From the NCBI RefSeq assembly GCF_018882155.1, contig NZ_JACVPA010000001.1, positions 1 through 64,000 on the forward strand: a stretch of 64,000 bases of DNA, read 5' to 3'. Position 1 is the stretch's first letter; each line of letters opens with the position of its first letter. The DNA comes from Polynucleobacter nymphae (GTDB lineage Bacteria > Pseudomonadota > Gammaproteobacteria > Burkholderiales > Burkholderiaceae). Positions 33,011 to 43,268 of the stretch are shown here, one piece after another. The notes below the pieces were generated by a model, which was given only the letters and a program-made list of their open reading frames with translations, was not told where the DNA came from and did not search any database. A program made the translations under genes and the position numbers.

Positions 33011-33040
33011 TTGGGCTATTTTAGGGGATTGCTATAGAAT
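33011..33040 (+). promoter_or_regulatory. Possible sigma-70 promoter for ilvBHC
   Basis: TTGGGC (33011-33016) and TAGAAT (33035-33040) are 18 bases apart, 134 bases before the ilvB start. The long untranslated leader that would result could hold a control structure, but I found no leader peptide or terminator in it. Confidence 0.35.
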
Positions 33041-33173
33041 ATAAGGCTTACTACCTAGATTCTCATTTACGAAGTGGTTTTTCCGGTAGCAGCGCCGTTC
33101 GAACTCGGGCCATAAGCAAGAGATAGAACAGACCAAACAATTTTTTGCCGAAAATTGCAAAGGACGAAAGAAA

Positions 33174-34961
33174 ATGAATACAAGCAGCGCCGAATTTTTA
33201 GCCTCTAAAGCTAATAAAGACTCAGCAAATCCAAATACCGTAGCCGCACCTCCAGAAATCATTGGTGCAGAGATGATTGTGCAAGCTTTGCACAAAGAAG
33301 GGGTTGAATACGTTTGGGGTTACCCAGGCGGCTCAGTTCTCTTTATCTACGACGAAATTTTTAAACAAGACAAGTTCGAACACATTCTTGTGCGCCATGA
33401 GCAGGCAGCAGTTCATGCGGCCGATGGTTATGCACGTGCAACCGGAAAGGTTGGCGTTGCATTAGTCACATCTGGTCCAGGGGTAACCAATGCGGTTACT
33501 GGAATAGCGACTGCTTATACCGACTCGATCCCCATGGTGATCCTCTGCGGTAACGTACCAACGTATGCCATCGGTGAAGATGCTTTCCAAGAAGCCGATA
33601 CGGTTGGCATTACTCGTCCAATTGTGAAGCACAACTTCTTAGTAAAAGATGTAAAAGATCTTCCTTTGGTTTTGAAGAAAGCCTTTCACATTGCGCAGAC
33701 CGGTCGTCCAGGTCCAGTATTAATCGACATTCCGAAAGATATCTCTGCGGCTAAGGGTCCATTTGTTTATCCAGAAACCTTGGAGATGCGCTCCTACAAC
33801 CCTGTAGTGAAGGGGCATAGTGGTCAGATCCGCAAGGCAGTAACCCTATTGCAGGAGGCAGAGCGCCCATACATCTATACCGGTGGTGGCGTGATTTTGG
33901 CTGATGCAGCGCCAGAGCTGAAAGAATTTGCTGACTTGTTAGGTTATCCAGTGACCAATACCTTGATGGGCCTTGGTGGATTTCCTGGAAGTAGCCCGCA
34001 ATTTGTTGGCATGCTTGGTATGCACGGAACATATGAAGCCAATATGGCGATGCAACACAGTGATGTGTTGATTGCGATTGGCGCGCGATTTGATGACCGT
34101 GTGATTGGCAACACCATTCACTTTGCAAGCCATCCGCGCAAAATTATTCATATTGATATCGATCCTTCTGTGATTTCTAAGCGCGTGAAGGTTGATGTTC
34201 CCATTGTTGGTAACCTCAAAGAGGTGTTGCAGGAAATGACTGCGCAACTCAAGGCTGCTGGCCCACGTAAAAACGGTGAGAAAGTTGCCGCGTGGTGGGA
34301 GCAGATTAATGAGTGGCGTAAAAAGGATTGCTTAAAGTACGACGAAGCTTCTCAAATCGTGAAGCCGCAATACGTTGTACAGAAGTTATATGAACTGACT
34401 GGTGGCGATGCCTTTATTACCTCTGATGTAGGTCAACATCAGATGTGGGCTGCTCAGTTCTACAAGTTTGATAAGCCCCGTCGTTGGATTAACTCTGGTG
34501 GCCTTGGCACAATGGGCGTAGGCTTGCCTTATGCCATGGGTATCAAGAAGGCATTCCCAGATACGGATGTTTTCGCTATCACTGGCGAGGGTTCGATTCA
34601 GATGTGTATTCAAGAGCTCTCGACTTGTAAGCAATACAACACCCCAGTCAAGATCGTTTCATTGAATAACCGTTACCTAGGAATGGTTCGTCAGTGGCAG
34701 GAGCTTACCTATAACAAGCGCTATTCCAGCTCGTACATGGATTCTTTACCAGACTTTGTGAAGTTGGCTGAAGCCTATGGTCACGTTGGTATGTTGATTG
34801 AGAAGAAGTCTGATGTTGAGGGCGCGCTCAAGGAAGCTATCCGTCTGAAAGATCGCACTGTGTTTATGGACTTCCAAACCGACCCAGAAGAAAACGTTTG
34901 GCCAATGGTTCAAGCGGGTAAGGGTATTACTGAAATGCTGCTGGGGAGCGAGGACCTTTAA
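33174..34961 (+). CDS. ilvB: Acetolactate synthase, large (catalytic) subunit
   Basis: The 595-residue ThDP enzyme makes acetolactate or acetohydroxybutyrate, the first common step of Val, Leu and Ile synthesis. The N-terminal domain has V-W-G-Y-P-G-G-S-V and the cofactor-activating E in R-H-E-Q-A-A-V-H. The central FAD-binding domain follows, and the ThDP motif reads G-E-G-S-I-Q-M ... N-N, with Glu in place of the usual Asp (seen in beta-proteobacterial relatives as I recall). It overlaps ilvH by one base, and GGACGAAAG precedes the ATG. Confidence 0.95.
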   Translation: MNTSSAEFLASKANKDSANPNTVAAPPEIIGAEMIVQALHKEGVEYVWGYPGGSVLFIYDEIFKQDKFEHILVRHEQAAVHAADGYARATGKVGVALVTSGPGVTNAVTGIATAYTDSIPMVILCGNVPTYAIGEDAFQEADTVGITRPIVKHNFLVKDVKDLPLVLKKAFHIAQTGRPGPVLIDIPKDISAAKGPFVYPETLEMRSYNPVVKGHSGQIRKAVTLLQEAERPYIYTGGGVILADAAPELKEFADLLGYPVTNTLMGLGGFPGSSPQFVGMLGMHGTYEANMAMQHSDVLIAIGARFDDRVIGNTIHFASHPRKIIHIDIDPSVISKRVKVDVPIVGNLKEVLQEMTAQLKAAGPRKNGEKVAAWWEQINEWRKKDCLKYDEASQIVKPQYVVQKLYELTGGDAFITSDVGQHQMWAAQFYKFDKPRRWINSGGLGTMGVGLPYAMGIKKAFPDTDVFAITGEGSIQMCIQELSTCKQYNTPVKIVSLNNRYLGMVRQWQELTYNKRYSSSYMDSLPDFVKLAEAYGHVGMLIEKKSDVEGALKEAIRLKDRTVFMDFQTDPEENVWPMVQAGKGITEMLLGSEDL

Positions 34962-35452
34962 TGCGACACATTATTTCCATTCTGATTGAGAATGAACCAG
35001 GTGCATTGTCGCGAGTAGTCGGTCTATTTTCGGCGCGCGGCTACAACATTGAATCTTTAAGTGTGGCGCCTACTGAAGACCCTTCTTTATCCCGCATGAC
35101 GATTGTCACTATTGGTTCTGATGACGTGATTGAGCAGATCACTAAGCATTTGAACCGCCTCGTAGAGGTAGTGAAGGTGTTTGATCTGACCGAGGGTCCT
35201 CATATTGAGCGTGAGCTCATGATGATCAAGGTGCGCGCTGTTGGTAAAGAGCGTGAAGAGCTTATGCGGACAACTGATATTTTCCGCGGCCGCATTATTG
35301 ATGTGACGGACAAGAGTTACACCATCGAACTAACCGGCGATAGCGCTAAGTTAGATGCATTTATTGAATCGATCGATCGTGTATCGATTCTCGAAACGGT
35401 GCGTTCAGGCGGTTCTGGTATCGGACGCGGTGAGCGCATTCTCAAGGTTTAA
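34961..35452 (+). CDS. ilvH: Acetolactate synthase, small (regulatory) subunit
   Basis: The 163-residue product has an N-terminal ACT domain (I-I-S-I-L-I-E-N-E-P-G-A-L-S-R-V-V-G-L-F-S) that senses valine, and the C-terminal ALS_ss domain (R-E-L-M-M-I-K-V). It activates the large subunit and confers feedback inhibition. The start codon shares a base with the ilvB stop, so the two subunits are made together. Confidence 0.95.
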   Translation: MRHIISILIENEPGALSRVVGLFSARGYNIESLSVAPTEDPSLSRMTIVTIGSDDVIEQITKHLNRLVEVVKVFDLTEGPHIERELMMIKVRAVGKEREELMRTTDIFRGRIIDVTDKSYTIELTGDSAKLDAFIESIDRVSILETVRSGGSGIGRGERILKV

Positions 35453-35477
35453 TTTTTTTAACTGATTTATTAAGTAA

Positions 35478-36524
<1,047 letters not shown>

Positions 36525-36566
36525 GCATTTAAATAATCGTAGCTCTATAAAAGGCTTAGAACAAAG

Positions 36567-37214
36567 ATGATGTATCCACACCCCATTATTGCGAAAGAAG
36601 GCTGGCCATATCTGGCACTAGTGGGGGCTTTGGCTTTATTAGTCCACTTTTTAGGTGGTATTGCATGGTCATGGCCACTCTGGATTATCTTTATCTTTGT
36701 TCTACAGTTTTTCCGCGATCCTCAACGTATTCCTGCCATTGGTCGTGATTTAGTCCTATCTCCCGCTGATGGTCGAATTGTCGTAGTAGAAAAAGCCAAC
36801 GACCCCTATGCTAGTCGCGAAGCTCTCAAAATTAGTGTTTTCATGAACGTCTTTAATGTTCACTCCAATCGCAGTGCTGTGAATGGAGTGGTGAAAGATA
36901 TTCAGTATTTCCCGGGCAAGTTTGTGAATGCAGATTTGGATAAAGCATCTACTGAGAATGAGCGTAATGCCGTTGTCATCGATGCTAATGGCCAGTTAGT
37001 GACCTTGGTACAAGTTGCCGGTTTAATTGCACGTCGGATTCTTTGCTATATCCATGTAGGTGACCGCTTGAAAGCAGGTGAGCGTTATGGCTTCATCCGT
37101 TTTGGTTCAAGAGTGGATGTGTATTTGCCGCTGACTGCTGTACCAATGGTTAGCGTTGGCGATACCGTGTTTGCAACCAATACAGCCTTGGCTCGCTTGC
37201 CAGGTCTAGACTAA
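36567..37214 (+). CDS. psd: Phosphatidylserine decarboxylase (short form)
   Basis: The 215-residue pyruvoyl enzyme makes phosphatidylethanolamine from phosphatidylserine. It has two N-terminal hydrophobic segments (about 15-50), S-P-A-D-G-R-I, the [11 protein letters not shown] block, and R-F-G-S-R-V-D where self-cleavage at Gly-Ser creates the pyruvoyl group (about S182). It is next to pssA, which supplies its substrate, as is usual for the short Psd type. Confidence 0.92.
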   Translation: MMYPHPIIAKEGWPYLALVGALALLVHFLGGIAWSWPLWIIFIFVLQFFRDPQRIPAIGRDLVLSPADGRIVVVEKANDPYASREALKISVFMNVFNVHSNRSAVNGVVKDIQYFPGKFVNADLDKASTENERNAVVIDANGQLVTLVQVAGLIARRILCYIHVGDRLKAGERYGFIRFGSRVDVYLPLTAVPMVSVGDTVFATNTALARLPGLD

Positions 37215-37239
37215 TTAGAACGAATCACTAGGACATATT

Positions 37240-38100
37240 TTGGGTACATTTCGCCGTCGTGGCCGCATCGATCGTAGTCGTCTTTCAGATAGACGCACAG
37301 GATCCGAGGATGATCAATGGGCAGCAGACTTAGGTGATGGGGTTGATTACGAAGTAGAGGAGTTACAGCAAAAACCTCGCCCCCGTGGCAAAGGTATCTA
37401 CTTGCTGCCAAATGCATTTACAACGGCAGCCTTGTTCAGTGGCTTCTTTGCAATTGTGAATGCGATGAACCACCAGTTTGAAATTGCAGCAATCGCTATT
37501 TTTGCCTCCTTGGTATTAGATGGTATGGATGGTCGTATTGCGCGGATGACGAATACTCAAAGTGCTTTTGGTGAGCAATATGATTCACTAGCCGATATGG
37601 TGTCATTTGGTGTGGCGCCAGCTCTGGTTGCTTATGAGTGGGCCTTAAAAGATTTGGGTAAGTGGGGCTGGTTAGCCGCATTTACTTATTGCGCAGGTGC
37701 TGCTTTACGCTTAGCGCGTTTCAATGTGAACACCGGCGTAGTTGATAAGAAGTTCTTCCAAGGTTTGCCAAGCCCAGCAGCTGGCGCTTTAATGGCCGGA
37801 TTTATTTGGCTTGCTGATGACAATAAGATTCCAGTGCGCGACACTGCCATTCCCTGGATTACCTTCTTTATTGCGGTCTATGCCGGCTTGACCATGGTTT
37901 CGAATGCCCGTTTTTATAGTGGCAAAGCTTTAGATGTCCGCTACCGAGTGCCATTTGGTGTGATGGTCTTAATGATTCTGACCTTTGTATTGATTTCTTC
38001 TAATCCGCCACTAACCTTATTTGGTGTTTTTGTGGTGTATTCCATCTCTGGCTATGTGATTTGGGCCTGGGAGCGCCTCAGCGGGAAGCGTTTTAGCTAA
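37240..38100 (+). CDS. pssA: CDP-diacylglycerol-serine O-phosphatidyltransferase
   Basis: The 286-residue membrane enzyme makes phosphatidylserine. It has the CDP-alcohol phosphotransferase motif D-G-R-I-A-R, eight residues, G-E-Q-Y-D-S-L-A-D, and six to eight membrane helices after a basic N-terminal tail of about 50 residues. The start is TTG at 37240 with AGGA about nine bases upstream; no ATG precedes the conserved part. It comes after psd, so one transcript can carry both steps of phosphatidylethanolamine synthesis. Confidence 0.92.
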   Translation: MGTFRRRGRIDRSRLSDRRTGSEDDQWAADLGDGVDYEVEELQQKPRPRGKGIYLLPNAFTTAALFSGFFAIVNAMNHQFEIAAIAIFASLVLDGMDGRIARMTNTQSAFGEQYDSLADMVSFGVAPALVAYEWALKDLGKWGWLAAFTYCAGAALRLARFNVNTGVVDKKFFQGLPSPAAGALMAGFIWLADDNKIPVRDTAIPWITFFIAVYAGLTMVSNARFYSGKALDVRYRVPFGVMVLMILTFVLISSNPPLTLFGVFVVYSISGYVIWAWERLSGKRFS

Positions 38101-38116
38101 TTTCAGAATTTTCGGG

Positions 38117-38122
38117 TATATT
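38117..38122 (+). promoter_or_regulatory. Possible -10 box of the leu leader promoter
   Basis: TATATT ends six bases before the leader ATG. If this is the -10 box, transcription would start at or next to the ATG, giving a leaderless message, which fits the absence of a ribosome binding site. The -35 is not clear. The box may be chance. Confidence 0.35.
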
Positions 38123-38128
38123 AATTCC

Positions 38129-38206
38129 ATGTTGATCAATTTCTCACCTTTAACGGGCCTCCTTCTACTGGCACTAAGCATTAAGCTTGGGGCGGGTAAG
38201 GCCTGA
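38129..38206 (+). CDS. leuL: Leucine-rich leader peptide of leuA
   Basis: The 25-residue peptide M-L-I-N-F-S-P-L-T-G-L-L-L-L-A-L-S-I-K-L-G-A-G-K-A contains eight leucines, four in a row, coded by CTC CTT CTA CTG and including rare-type codons. It ends at TGA 38204-38206, followed by a hairpin and an intrinsic terminator before leuA. This is the classic layout of ribosome-mediated attenuation: scarce charged tRNA-Leu stalls the ribosome on the leucine run and lets transcription reach leuA. The ATG has no Shine-Dalgarno; see the promoter entry. Confidence 0.85.
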   Translation: MLINFSPLTGLLLLALSIKLGAGKA

Positions 38207-38277
38207 GTTGATGAGATCAAAGTAATTCATCAACCACCACATACCAGCCCCAGCTAATTGCTGGGGTTTTTGTTTTT
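38188..38277 (+). promoter_or_regulatory. leuA attenuator: antiterminator and terminator
   Basis: The terminator stem CCCCAGC (38248-38254) with GCTGGGG (38260-38266), loop TAATT, is followed by TTTTTGTTTTT. A competing pairing joins TGGGGC in the leader codons (38188-38193) to GCCCCA (38247-38252), using the terminator's left arm. Between them a perfect eight-base hairpin, GTTGATGA (38207-38214) with TCATCAAC (38227-38234), brings the arms together. A weaker GGCCT/AGGCC pairing (38156-38160 with 38199-38203) could protect the first arm when leucine is plentiful. The pairings are read by eye, without energy calculation. Confidence 0.75.
38248..38277 (+). terminator. Attenuator terminator before leuA
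   Basis: A seven-base G+C-rich stem (38248-38254 with 38260-38266) and five-base loop are followed by an 11-base T-rich run. It sits 42 bases after the leader-peptide stop and 52 before the leuA start. Confidence 0.85.
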
Positions 38278-38329
38278 AAGATTCAGATTCAGTAATTGTT
38301 ATTACAGTATTCAAAACCGGAGAGTAGTG

Positions 38330-39877
38330 ATGAGCGATAGAGTAATCATTTTTGACACCACCTTGCGTGATGGTGAGCAATCCCCTGGCGCTTCCATGAC
38401 CAAGGATGAAAAAGTTCGCATTGCTCGTCAATTAGAGCGACTTAAGGTCGATGTGATCGAGGCAGGATTTGCAGCTAGCTCCGAAGGTGACTTCCAGGCG
38501 ATCTCTGCGGTATCTGCGGCTATTAAAGATTCCATCGTCTGTTCCTTGGCCAGGGCGAACGACAAAGATATTACGCGTGCAGCGGATGCATTAAAGGCGG
38601 CTAAAGCCAAACGTATTCATGCGTTCTTAGCGACCAGCCCATTACATATGTCCGTGAAGTTACGCATGACCCCAGAAGAGGTTTTGGAGCAAGCTAAGCG
38701 TTCGATTCGTTTTGCCAGAAATTTGGCGGATGATATTGAGTTCTCTGCAGAGGATGGCTATCGCTCAGAGCTAGATTTCTTATGCAGAGTTGTTGAGGGT
38801 GTCATTAATGAAGGTGCCACTACGATCAATATTCCAGATACCGTTGGTTATGCGACTCCAGAGTTGTATGGCGAGTTTATTAAGACCTTGCGTACCCGTG
38901 TGCCCAATTCTGATAAAGCGGTCTGGTCAGTGCACTGTCATAACGACTTGGGCATGGCGGTTGCCAATTCATTGGCGGGCGTGAAGATTGGCGGAGCTCG
39001 TCAGATCGAGTGCACCATCAATGGCTTAGGTGAGCGTGCCGGTAATACTGCATTAGAAGAGATTGTGATGTCTTTGCGCACTCGTAAAGATTACTTTGAT
39101 ATGGTGTGTGGCATTGATGCGAGTCAAATTGTTCCAGCTTCTAAGTTGGTTTCTCAAATTACAGGTTTTGTGGTGCAACCCAATAAAGCAGTCGTAGGCG
39201 CCAATGCTTTTGCCCACGCTTCTGGTATTCACCAAGATGGTATTTTGAAGAATCGTGAGACTTATGAAATCATGCGCGCAGAAGATGTGGGCTGGTCTAC
39301 CAACAAGATCGTCTTGGGTAAGTTATCGGGCCGCAATGCTTTTAAGCAACGTTTGCAAGAATTAGGCATTACGGTTGAAGCTGAAATAGAACTCAATGAA
39401 GCATTTGCTCGTTTTAAGGCCTTGGCTGATCAAAAATCAGATATCTTTGATGAAGACATCATTGCCATCATGTCTGATTCTGCTGCTGCAGAAGAAGGTG
39501 AGCATTATCACTTCATCTCTTTGAGTCAGCATTCTGAAACGGGTGAGCGTCCTAAATCACGTGTTACTTTCCGGATGGGTGATAAAGAAGTGAGCTCAGA
39601 GGCTGAAGGTAATGGCCCGGTGGATGCTAGCTTAAATGCGATTGAGGAAATTGCTAAGAGCGGGGCAGAGCAATTACTTTACTCAGTCAATGCCATTACC
39701 TCGGGTACTCAATCCCAGGGTGAGGTTACGGTACGTTTAGCTAAAGGTGGCCGAATTGTGAACGGTGTTGGTACAGATCCTGACATCATTGCTGCCTCTG
39801 CTAAGGCCTATTTATCAGCCTTAAATAAGTTACATGATCCTAGCCAAGCAAAACTCAATGCGCAAATGACGCCTTAA
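38330..39877 (+). CDS. leuA: 2-isopropylmalate synthase
   Basis: From the ATG at 38330 (GGAGAG nine bases upstream) the product is 515 residues. The TIM barrel has [13 protein letters not shown] and the metal-binding [13 protein letters not shown]. The C-terminal leucine-sensing regulatory domain (about 390-505) is present. It makes the first committed leucine intermediate from 2-ketoisovalerate and acetyl-CoA. Expression is probably controlled by the attenuator in front of it and activity by leucine feedback. Transcription may continue from ilvBHC-psd-pssA or start at the leader. Confidence 0.96.
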   Translation: MSDRVIIFDTTLRDGEQSPGASMTKDEKVRIARQLERLKVDVIEAGFAASSEGDFQAISAVSAAIKDSIVCSLARANDKDITRAADALKAAKAKRIHAFLATSPLHMSVKLRMTPEEVLEQAKRSIRFARNLADDIEFSAEDGYRSELDFLCRVVEGVINEGATTINIPDTVGYATPELYGEFIKTLRTRVPNSDKAVWSVHCHNDLGMAVANSLAGVKIGGARQIECTINGLGERAGNTALEEIVMSLRTRKDYFDMVCGIDASQIVPASKLVSQITGFVVQPNKAVVGANAFAHASGIHQDGILKNRETYEIMRAEDVGWSTNKIVLGKLSGRNAFKQRLQELGITVEAEIELNEAFARFKALADQKSDIFDEDIIAIMSDSAAAEEGEHYHFISLSQHSETGERPKSRVTFRMGDKEVSSEAEGNGPVDASLNAIEEIAKSGAEQLLYSVNAITSGTQSQGEVTVRLAKGGRIVNGVGTDPDIIAASAKAYLSALNKLHDPSQAKLNAQMTP

Positions 39878-39892
39878 GAAGCTACAAAGCCT

Positions 39893-40483
39893 TTACTTAT
39901 TTAAATCAGAGTCTTTGTAGTACTTAGTGCCCTTGCCGGTGATTTCAGCGGCAAGGCCCGTATCTGTTAGTTGGTACATTAATACTCCGGGAGCTACGAC
40001 AGTAGCGTCTTGATAGGCGCTACCATTCTTTTCGTATTTAGCTGCCGCTGTTACTTGCCCACCAAAAGTCCATCCAGAATTTACAAAGTCATTTAAGGCG
40101 GCTTCGGTTTGGAATATAAAAATGTTCTGAAATGATTTAATTCCAAAGCCAACACCAGCTTGAACCTCTGCCATATTCATATAAACTGGTTTTGCTCCTG
40201 ATTTACTAATAACAACACCACTTCCGGTGCCGCCACCAGCAATCAAAATTTTCATGCCAAAGTTGCTAAAGCTTGCATACCCAATCGATTTATCAATGAG
40301 CTCTTTTGCTTTTGGTTCCACTTTATATAGATGCTTCAAGATCTCATCATTCTTTTTAAGGATATCTTGCTTTTGTTGGGCAATTGTTTTGTCAGGACCA
40401 AATGGATTTGAGAATTGTGCATCAGAATATGTTGGCATCAGTAGGGCACAGCCAATAGCGGCAATCAAGAGAGAGTTTTTCAT
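39893..40483 (-). CDS. YSC84-type lipid-binding protein
   Basis: From the ATG at 40483 the product is 196 residues with a signal peptide (cleavage near S-D-A-Q-F) and a YSC84/Ysc84-like domain: I-G-Y-A-S-F-S-N-F-G-M-K-I-L-I-A-G-G-G-T-G-S-G-V-V, then V-G-F-G-I-K-S-F. The domain binds phosphoinositides in eukaryotes, and bacterial members are secreted or periplasmic with no settled role. A TTG three codons upstream is a less likely start. It converges with leuA. Confidence 0.82.
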   Translation of the reverse strand: MKNSLLIAAIGCALLMPTYSDAQFSNPFGPDKTIAQQKQDILKKNDEILKHLYKVEPKAKELIDKSIGYASFSNFGMKILIAGGGTGSGVVISKSGAKPVYMNMAEVQAGVGFGIKSFQNIFIFQTEAALNDFVNSGWTFGGQVTAAAKYEKNGSAYQDATVVAPGVLMYQLTDTGLAAEITGKGTKYYKDSDLNK

Positions 40484-40510
40484 ATTAAGCAATAAAGGTT
40501 GATTGAAGTG

Positions 40511-41914
40511 TTATTCGGCCGAGCCGCCAAGGGCTAAGTAGAGATTAACGCGTTGAGATAATGCATCGACCTGACCCTGATACCAGTTGATATCTGTGAC
40601 GTTGGTTTTGATTCGTTGCTGATGAATTTGGCGTTGATCAATTCTGCCAATCTTAAATTCTGCCTCGGTATTCCTCATGATGCGTTGTTGTTCGTCAAGC
40701 TGTGTATGTATTTGGTTTGTTCTTTCTCGCCAGCTTGCTTCACCACTCAAGGCATTCTCCACATCATTGAAGGCGGCTAAAACTACTTTTCCATAGTTGG
40801 CCATGGCAGCTTGGGCTTCGGCATTTTGATAGGCAATCTGGGCTTCGATGGCGCCGCCTTGAAACAGGGGCAGCGCAACATTGGCACCAACCCCAAAGCT
40901 TGTGCTTGCACCATTAATCAAAGTAAAGATTTGGCTATTCAGATAGCCATAGCCAGCGGTGAGGCTAATCTTTGGAAGACGAGCCAAGCGTTTTTCATCG
41001 GCAAGATAAAAAGCGCTATTGACTCTCGCTTCTGCGGCAATCACATCAGGCCTGCGCTCTAGTAAATCTGCTGGCAAACCAGGTGCAACCGGTTTTGGTA
41101 GAGCGGGCAAGACGGTAGTTTTCAGAAGATCTGCTTTTGGGTAGCGACCCAGTAAAACTTCTACGGCGCGCAAGGCTTGATCTCTTGCTGTTGCAGCATT
41201 GAGGGCTAGTTCTTGTGCTTGTGCTGCATTTGCTTTTGCGATTGCTACATCACTGGCTGAAGAGGCCCCAATTTTCTCTCGCACTTGCGTCAAATCTGCA
41301 ATTTTTTGAGATGCATCTGCATTGTCCTTCGCTAACTGCGCTTGCTCTTGAAGGCTACGCGCTAGCCAAACAGATTTAGCCACTGTGGCAATTAAAGAGA
41401 GGCGAGCCGCATCTTGATCTGCATTGATTGCTTTGGCATTTTGCTCTGCTCCAGCAACTGTGGTGCGCACTCGGCCCCAGAGATCTAATTCCCAATTGGC
41501 GCCAATATAAAAACCGGTTAAGCCGGTGCCACTAGAACCTACTTTGCCTCCTGAATTACCAATAGCGCCGACGCCGGGATATTGCCCTCCACCTGCGGCA
41601 TTAATTAAGGCTTCCGATTGAACGCGCCTTGCAGCGATAACCCGCACGCTGGGATTATTTTGCAAGGCTTCAATTACTAAAGCATTGAGTTCTGAGTCAT
41701 TGAATTGTTTTAACCAAGCATCGTCAACACCCGCAATGTCTTTAGTAGATATCTTGCCTGCCTCAAATTGCTGCGGAATAACCGCATTTGGTATGGATTT
41801 ATCTACTAGCTCTTTATTTTTCTGGAGCGGACTAATGGTGCACGCACTGACTGTAAGAGCCCCCAATAAATAGAGCGCAGCTTTATGAAACGAGTTCATG
41901 CCTGGTGTATGCAT
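40511..41914 (-). CDS. NodT/OprM-type outer-membrane efflux lipoprotein
   Basis: The 467-residue product has a lipoprotein signal (V-S-A-C) and two outer-membrane efflux repeats of the TolC/OprM family: long coiled-coil helices rich in Ala/Gln and the L-x-x-R-P-D-V-x-A-A-E segment near 280. It forms the outer-membrane channel for the HlyD adaptor encoded just upstream. The start at 41914 lies eight bases after the adaptor stop; an ATG at 41899 is also possible. No pump gene is linked. Confidence 0.88.
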   Translation of the reverse strand: MHTPGMNSFHKAALYLLGALTVSACTISPLQKNKELVDKSIPNAVIPQQFEAGKISTKDIAGVDDAWLKQFNDSELNALVIEALQNNPSVRVIAARRVQSEALINAAGGGQYPGVGAIGNSGGKVGSSGTGLTGFYIGANWELDLWGRVRTTVAGAEQNAKAINADQDAARLSLIATVAKSVWLARSLQEQAQLAKDNADASQKIADLTQVREKIGASSASDVAIAKANAAQAQELALNAATARDQALRAVEVLLGRYPKADLLKTTVLPALPKPVAPGLPADLLERRPDVIAAEARVNSAFYLADEKRLARLPKISLTAGYGYLNSQIFTLINGASTSFGVGANVALPLFQGGAIEAQIAYQNAEAQAAMANYGKVVLAAFNDVENALSGEASWRERTNQIHTQLDEQQRIMRNTEAEFKIGRIDQRQIHQQRIKTNVTDINWYQGQVDALSQRVNLYLALGGSAE

Positions 41915-41922
41915 CTCTATTT

Positions 41923-42879
41923 TTAATGTAATTTCGGAATGATGTAATTGAGCTTAGTGCTAATCCGTAACATCACCTTGCGGATAACATGTAAGAACGC
42001 AAGATGATCGGTATAGACAGCGCCATCACCCACGGCGCCAGCTGGCAATAATAGCTCAGCATGACGATCGTCCATTACGAGTTTGACTGCAAAACGATTG
42101 ACTGGAATTTCTCTTAAACCAGTAGTAGGTAGATTACCGCTGACGCCGATTTGTCCTTGCCCCTCAGCGAGGATGATGGACTCCACTGTTGCTTTGAGGA
42201 TCTTTCCTGGAAAGCTAGGGATGTAGAACTCAGCTTCATTGCCTACTTCAATTTGATGCAATTCATTTTGATTAAATAGCGCATAAATTTGCGGCGTGTC
42301 CTCCATGAAAGTCATGACTGAGGCTATTGGAAAAGCTGCTACAAAAGCACCAGGGCGCAATTGCACGTTGACAACAGTGCCATCACTTGGCGCACGAACA
42401 ATCGTTTGCGCAAGATCATATTCAGAATTAATACTTTGTTCGCTCAGTTCCGCAAAATCTGCTTGGGCCTTTTCTAAATCAAAGCGATTACCAGAACCAC
42501 TTTTCACAAGAGCTTCATTTTGTTGAACGCGCATTTTTGCTAATTTGAGCTTGGCTTTGAGCGCATTAGCTGAGGCTTGATACTGTGTGGGATCAATCTT
42601 GAAGAGGACATCTCCCTTTTTGACGCGCTGATTTACGGTTACGGGAACTTCAGTAACGCGGCCCTTGACTTGACTAACGATGCCAACGGAATTTCTGACA
42701 ACAACGACATTGCTGGAAGAGGGTGAAAAGATATTGAGCAGCAATATCAGGGTAATCATTCCAACAACCGGAATCGTAAAAACAATTACCTTTGCTACTG
42801 TGTTCCACGGGAGTAATTTGTACTTAAAAAAGATCAGCCAAACAATGCTGGCATAAATGCCAAGTATTAGTGCTTCCAT
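41923..42879 (-). CDS. HlyD-family membrane fusion protein (YiaV/YibH-like)
   Basis: The 318-residue product has two N-terminal hydrophobic segments (about 4-20 and 30-52), a barrel-sandwich/lipoyl domain split by a coiled coil (about 70-170, with Q-R-V-K-K-G-D-V-L-F-K-I-D-P) and a beta-barrel domain. It would span the periplasm between an inner-membrane partner and the NodT-type channel. It starts three bases after the DUF3302 gene, the same pairing as yiaW-yiaV in E. coli. Confidence 0.87.
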   Translation of the reverse strand: MEALILGIYASIVWLIFFKYKLLPWNTVAKVIVFTIPVVGMITLILLLNIFSPSSSNVVVVRNSVGIVSQVKGRVTEVPVTVNQRVKKGDVLFKIDPTQYQASANALKAKLKLAKMRVQQNEALVKSGSGNRFDLEKAQADFAELSEQSINSEYDLAQTIVRAPSDGTVVNVQLRPGAFVAAFPIASVMTFMEDTPQIYALFNQNELHQIEVGNEAEFYIPSFPGKILKATVESIILAEGQGQIGVSGNLPTTGLREIPVNRFAVKLVMDDRHAELLLPAGAVGDGAVYTDHLAFLHVIRKVMLRISTKLNYIIPKLH

Positions 42880-42881
42880 GC

Positions 42882-43268
42882 TTATTTCGCCTCAGTCTGT
42901 TCTTCTTGATGCTCTTTATCCAAGGGCATGTATTTATCAGTTCCATAAGCAAGCTTGTACATCGTAGGGCGGGTATATGCCCAAAGGTAAGCGAAGGGCC
43001 AAAGTAAGCCCCCTACGAAGAGAGAGAGAAGGCATAGGGCGTGAATGGCATCCCTTTGTGGGTGCTCTCTGCGTTTGGCAATCGTATCCGGGAGGATGTG
43101 GACGTACCAAAAGCCAGCAATGAAACCCACGGGCAGAACAATCAGAACAACCCAAGAGACAATATTGGCAAATCCATCAATCATGTCTGGGGGCAAAAAG
43201 GAGGCATTTGCCAGGTCTGGCGCTAGCAAGAGGGACAATAAAACGGGTGTCAGAATGGTCTTTTTCAT
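42882..43268 (-). CDS. DUF3302 inner-membrane protein (YiaW-like)
   Basis: The 128-residue product has a signal-like N-terminal segment, a membrane helix near 35-55 and another near 80-98, then an acidic tail. DUF3302 proteins pair with HlyD adaptors. They are too small to be a known pump, so they may be an adaptor-holding subunit, as suggested for AaeX. It heads the three-gene unit. Confidence 0.82.
   Translation of the reverse strand: MKKTILTPVLLSLLLAPDLANASFLPPDMIDGFANIVSWVVLIVLPVGFIAGFWYVHILPDTIAKRREHPQRDAIHALCLLSLFVGGLLWPFAYLWAYTRPTMYKLAYGTDKYMPLDKEHQEEQTEAK

Noticed and set aside
33032..33295. Minus-strand frame over the ilvB leader
   Set aside because: It crosses the ilvB start antisense and has no features of a protein; the region is better explained as promoter and leader.
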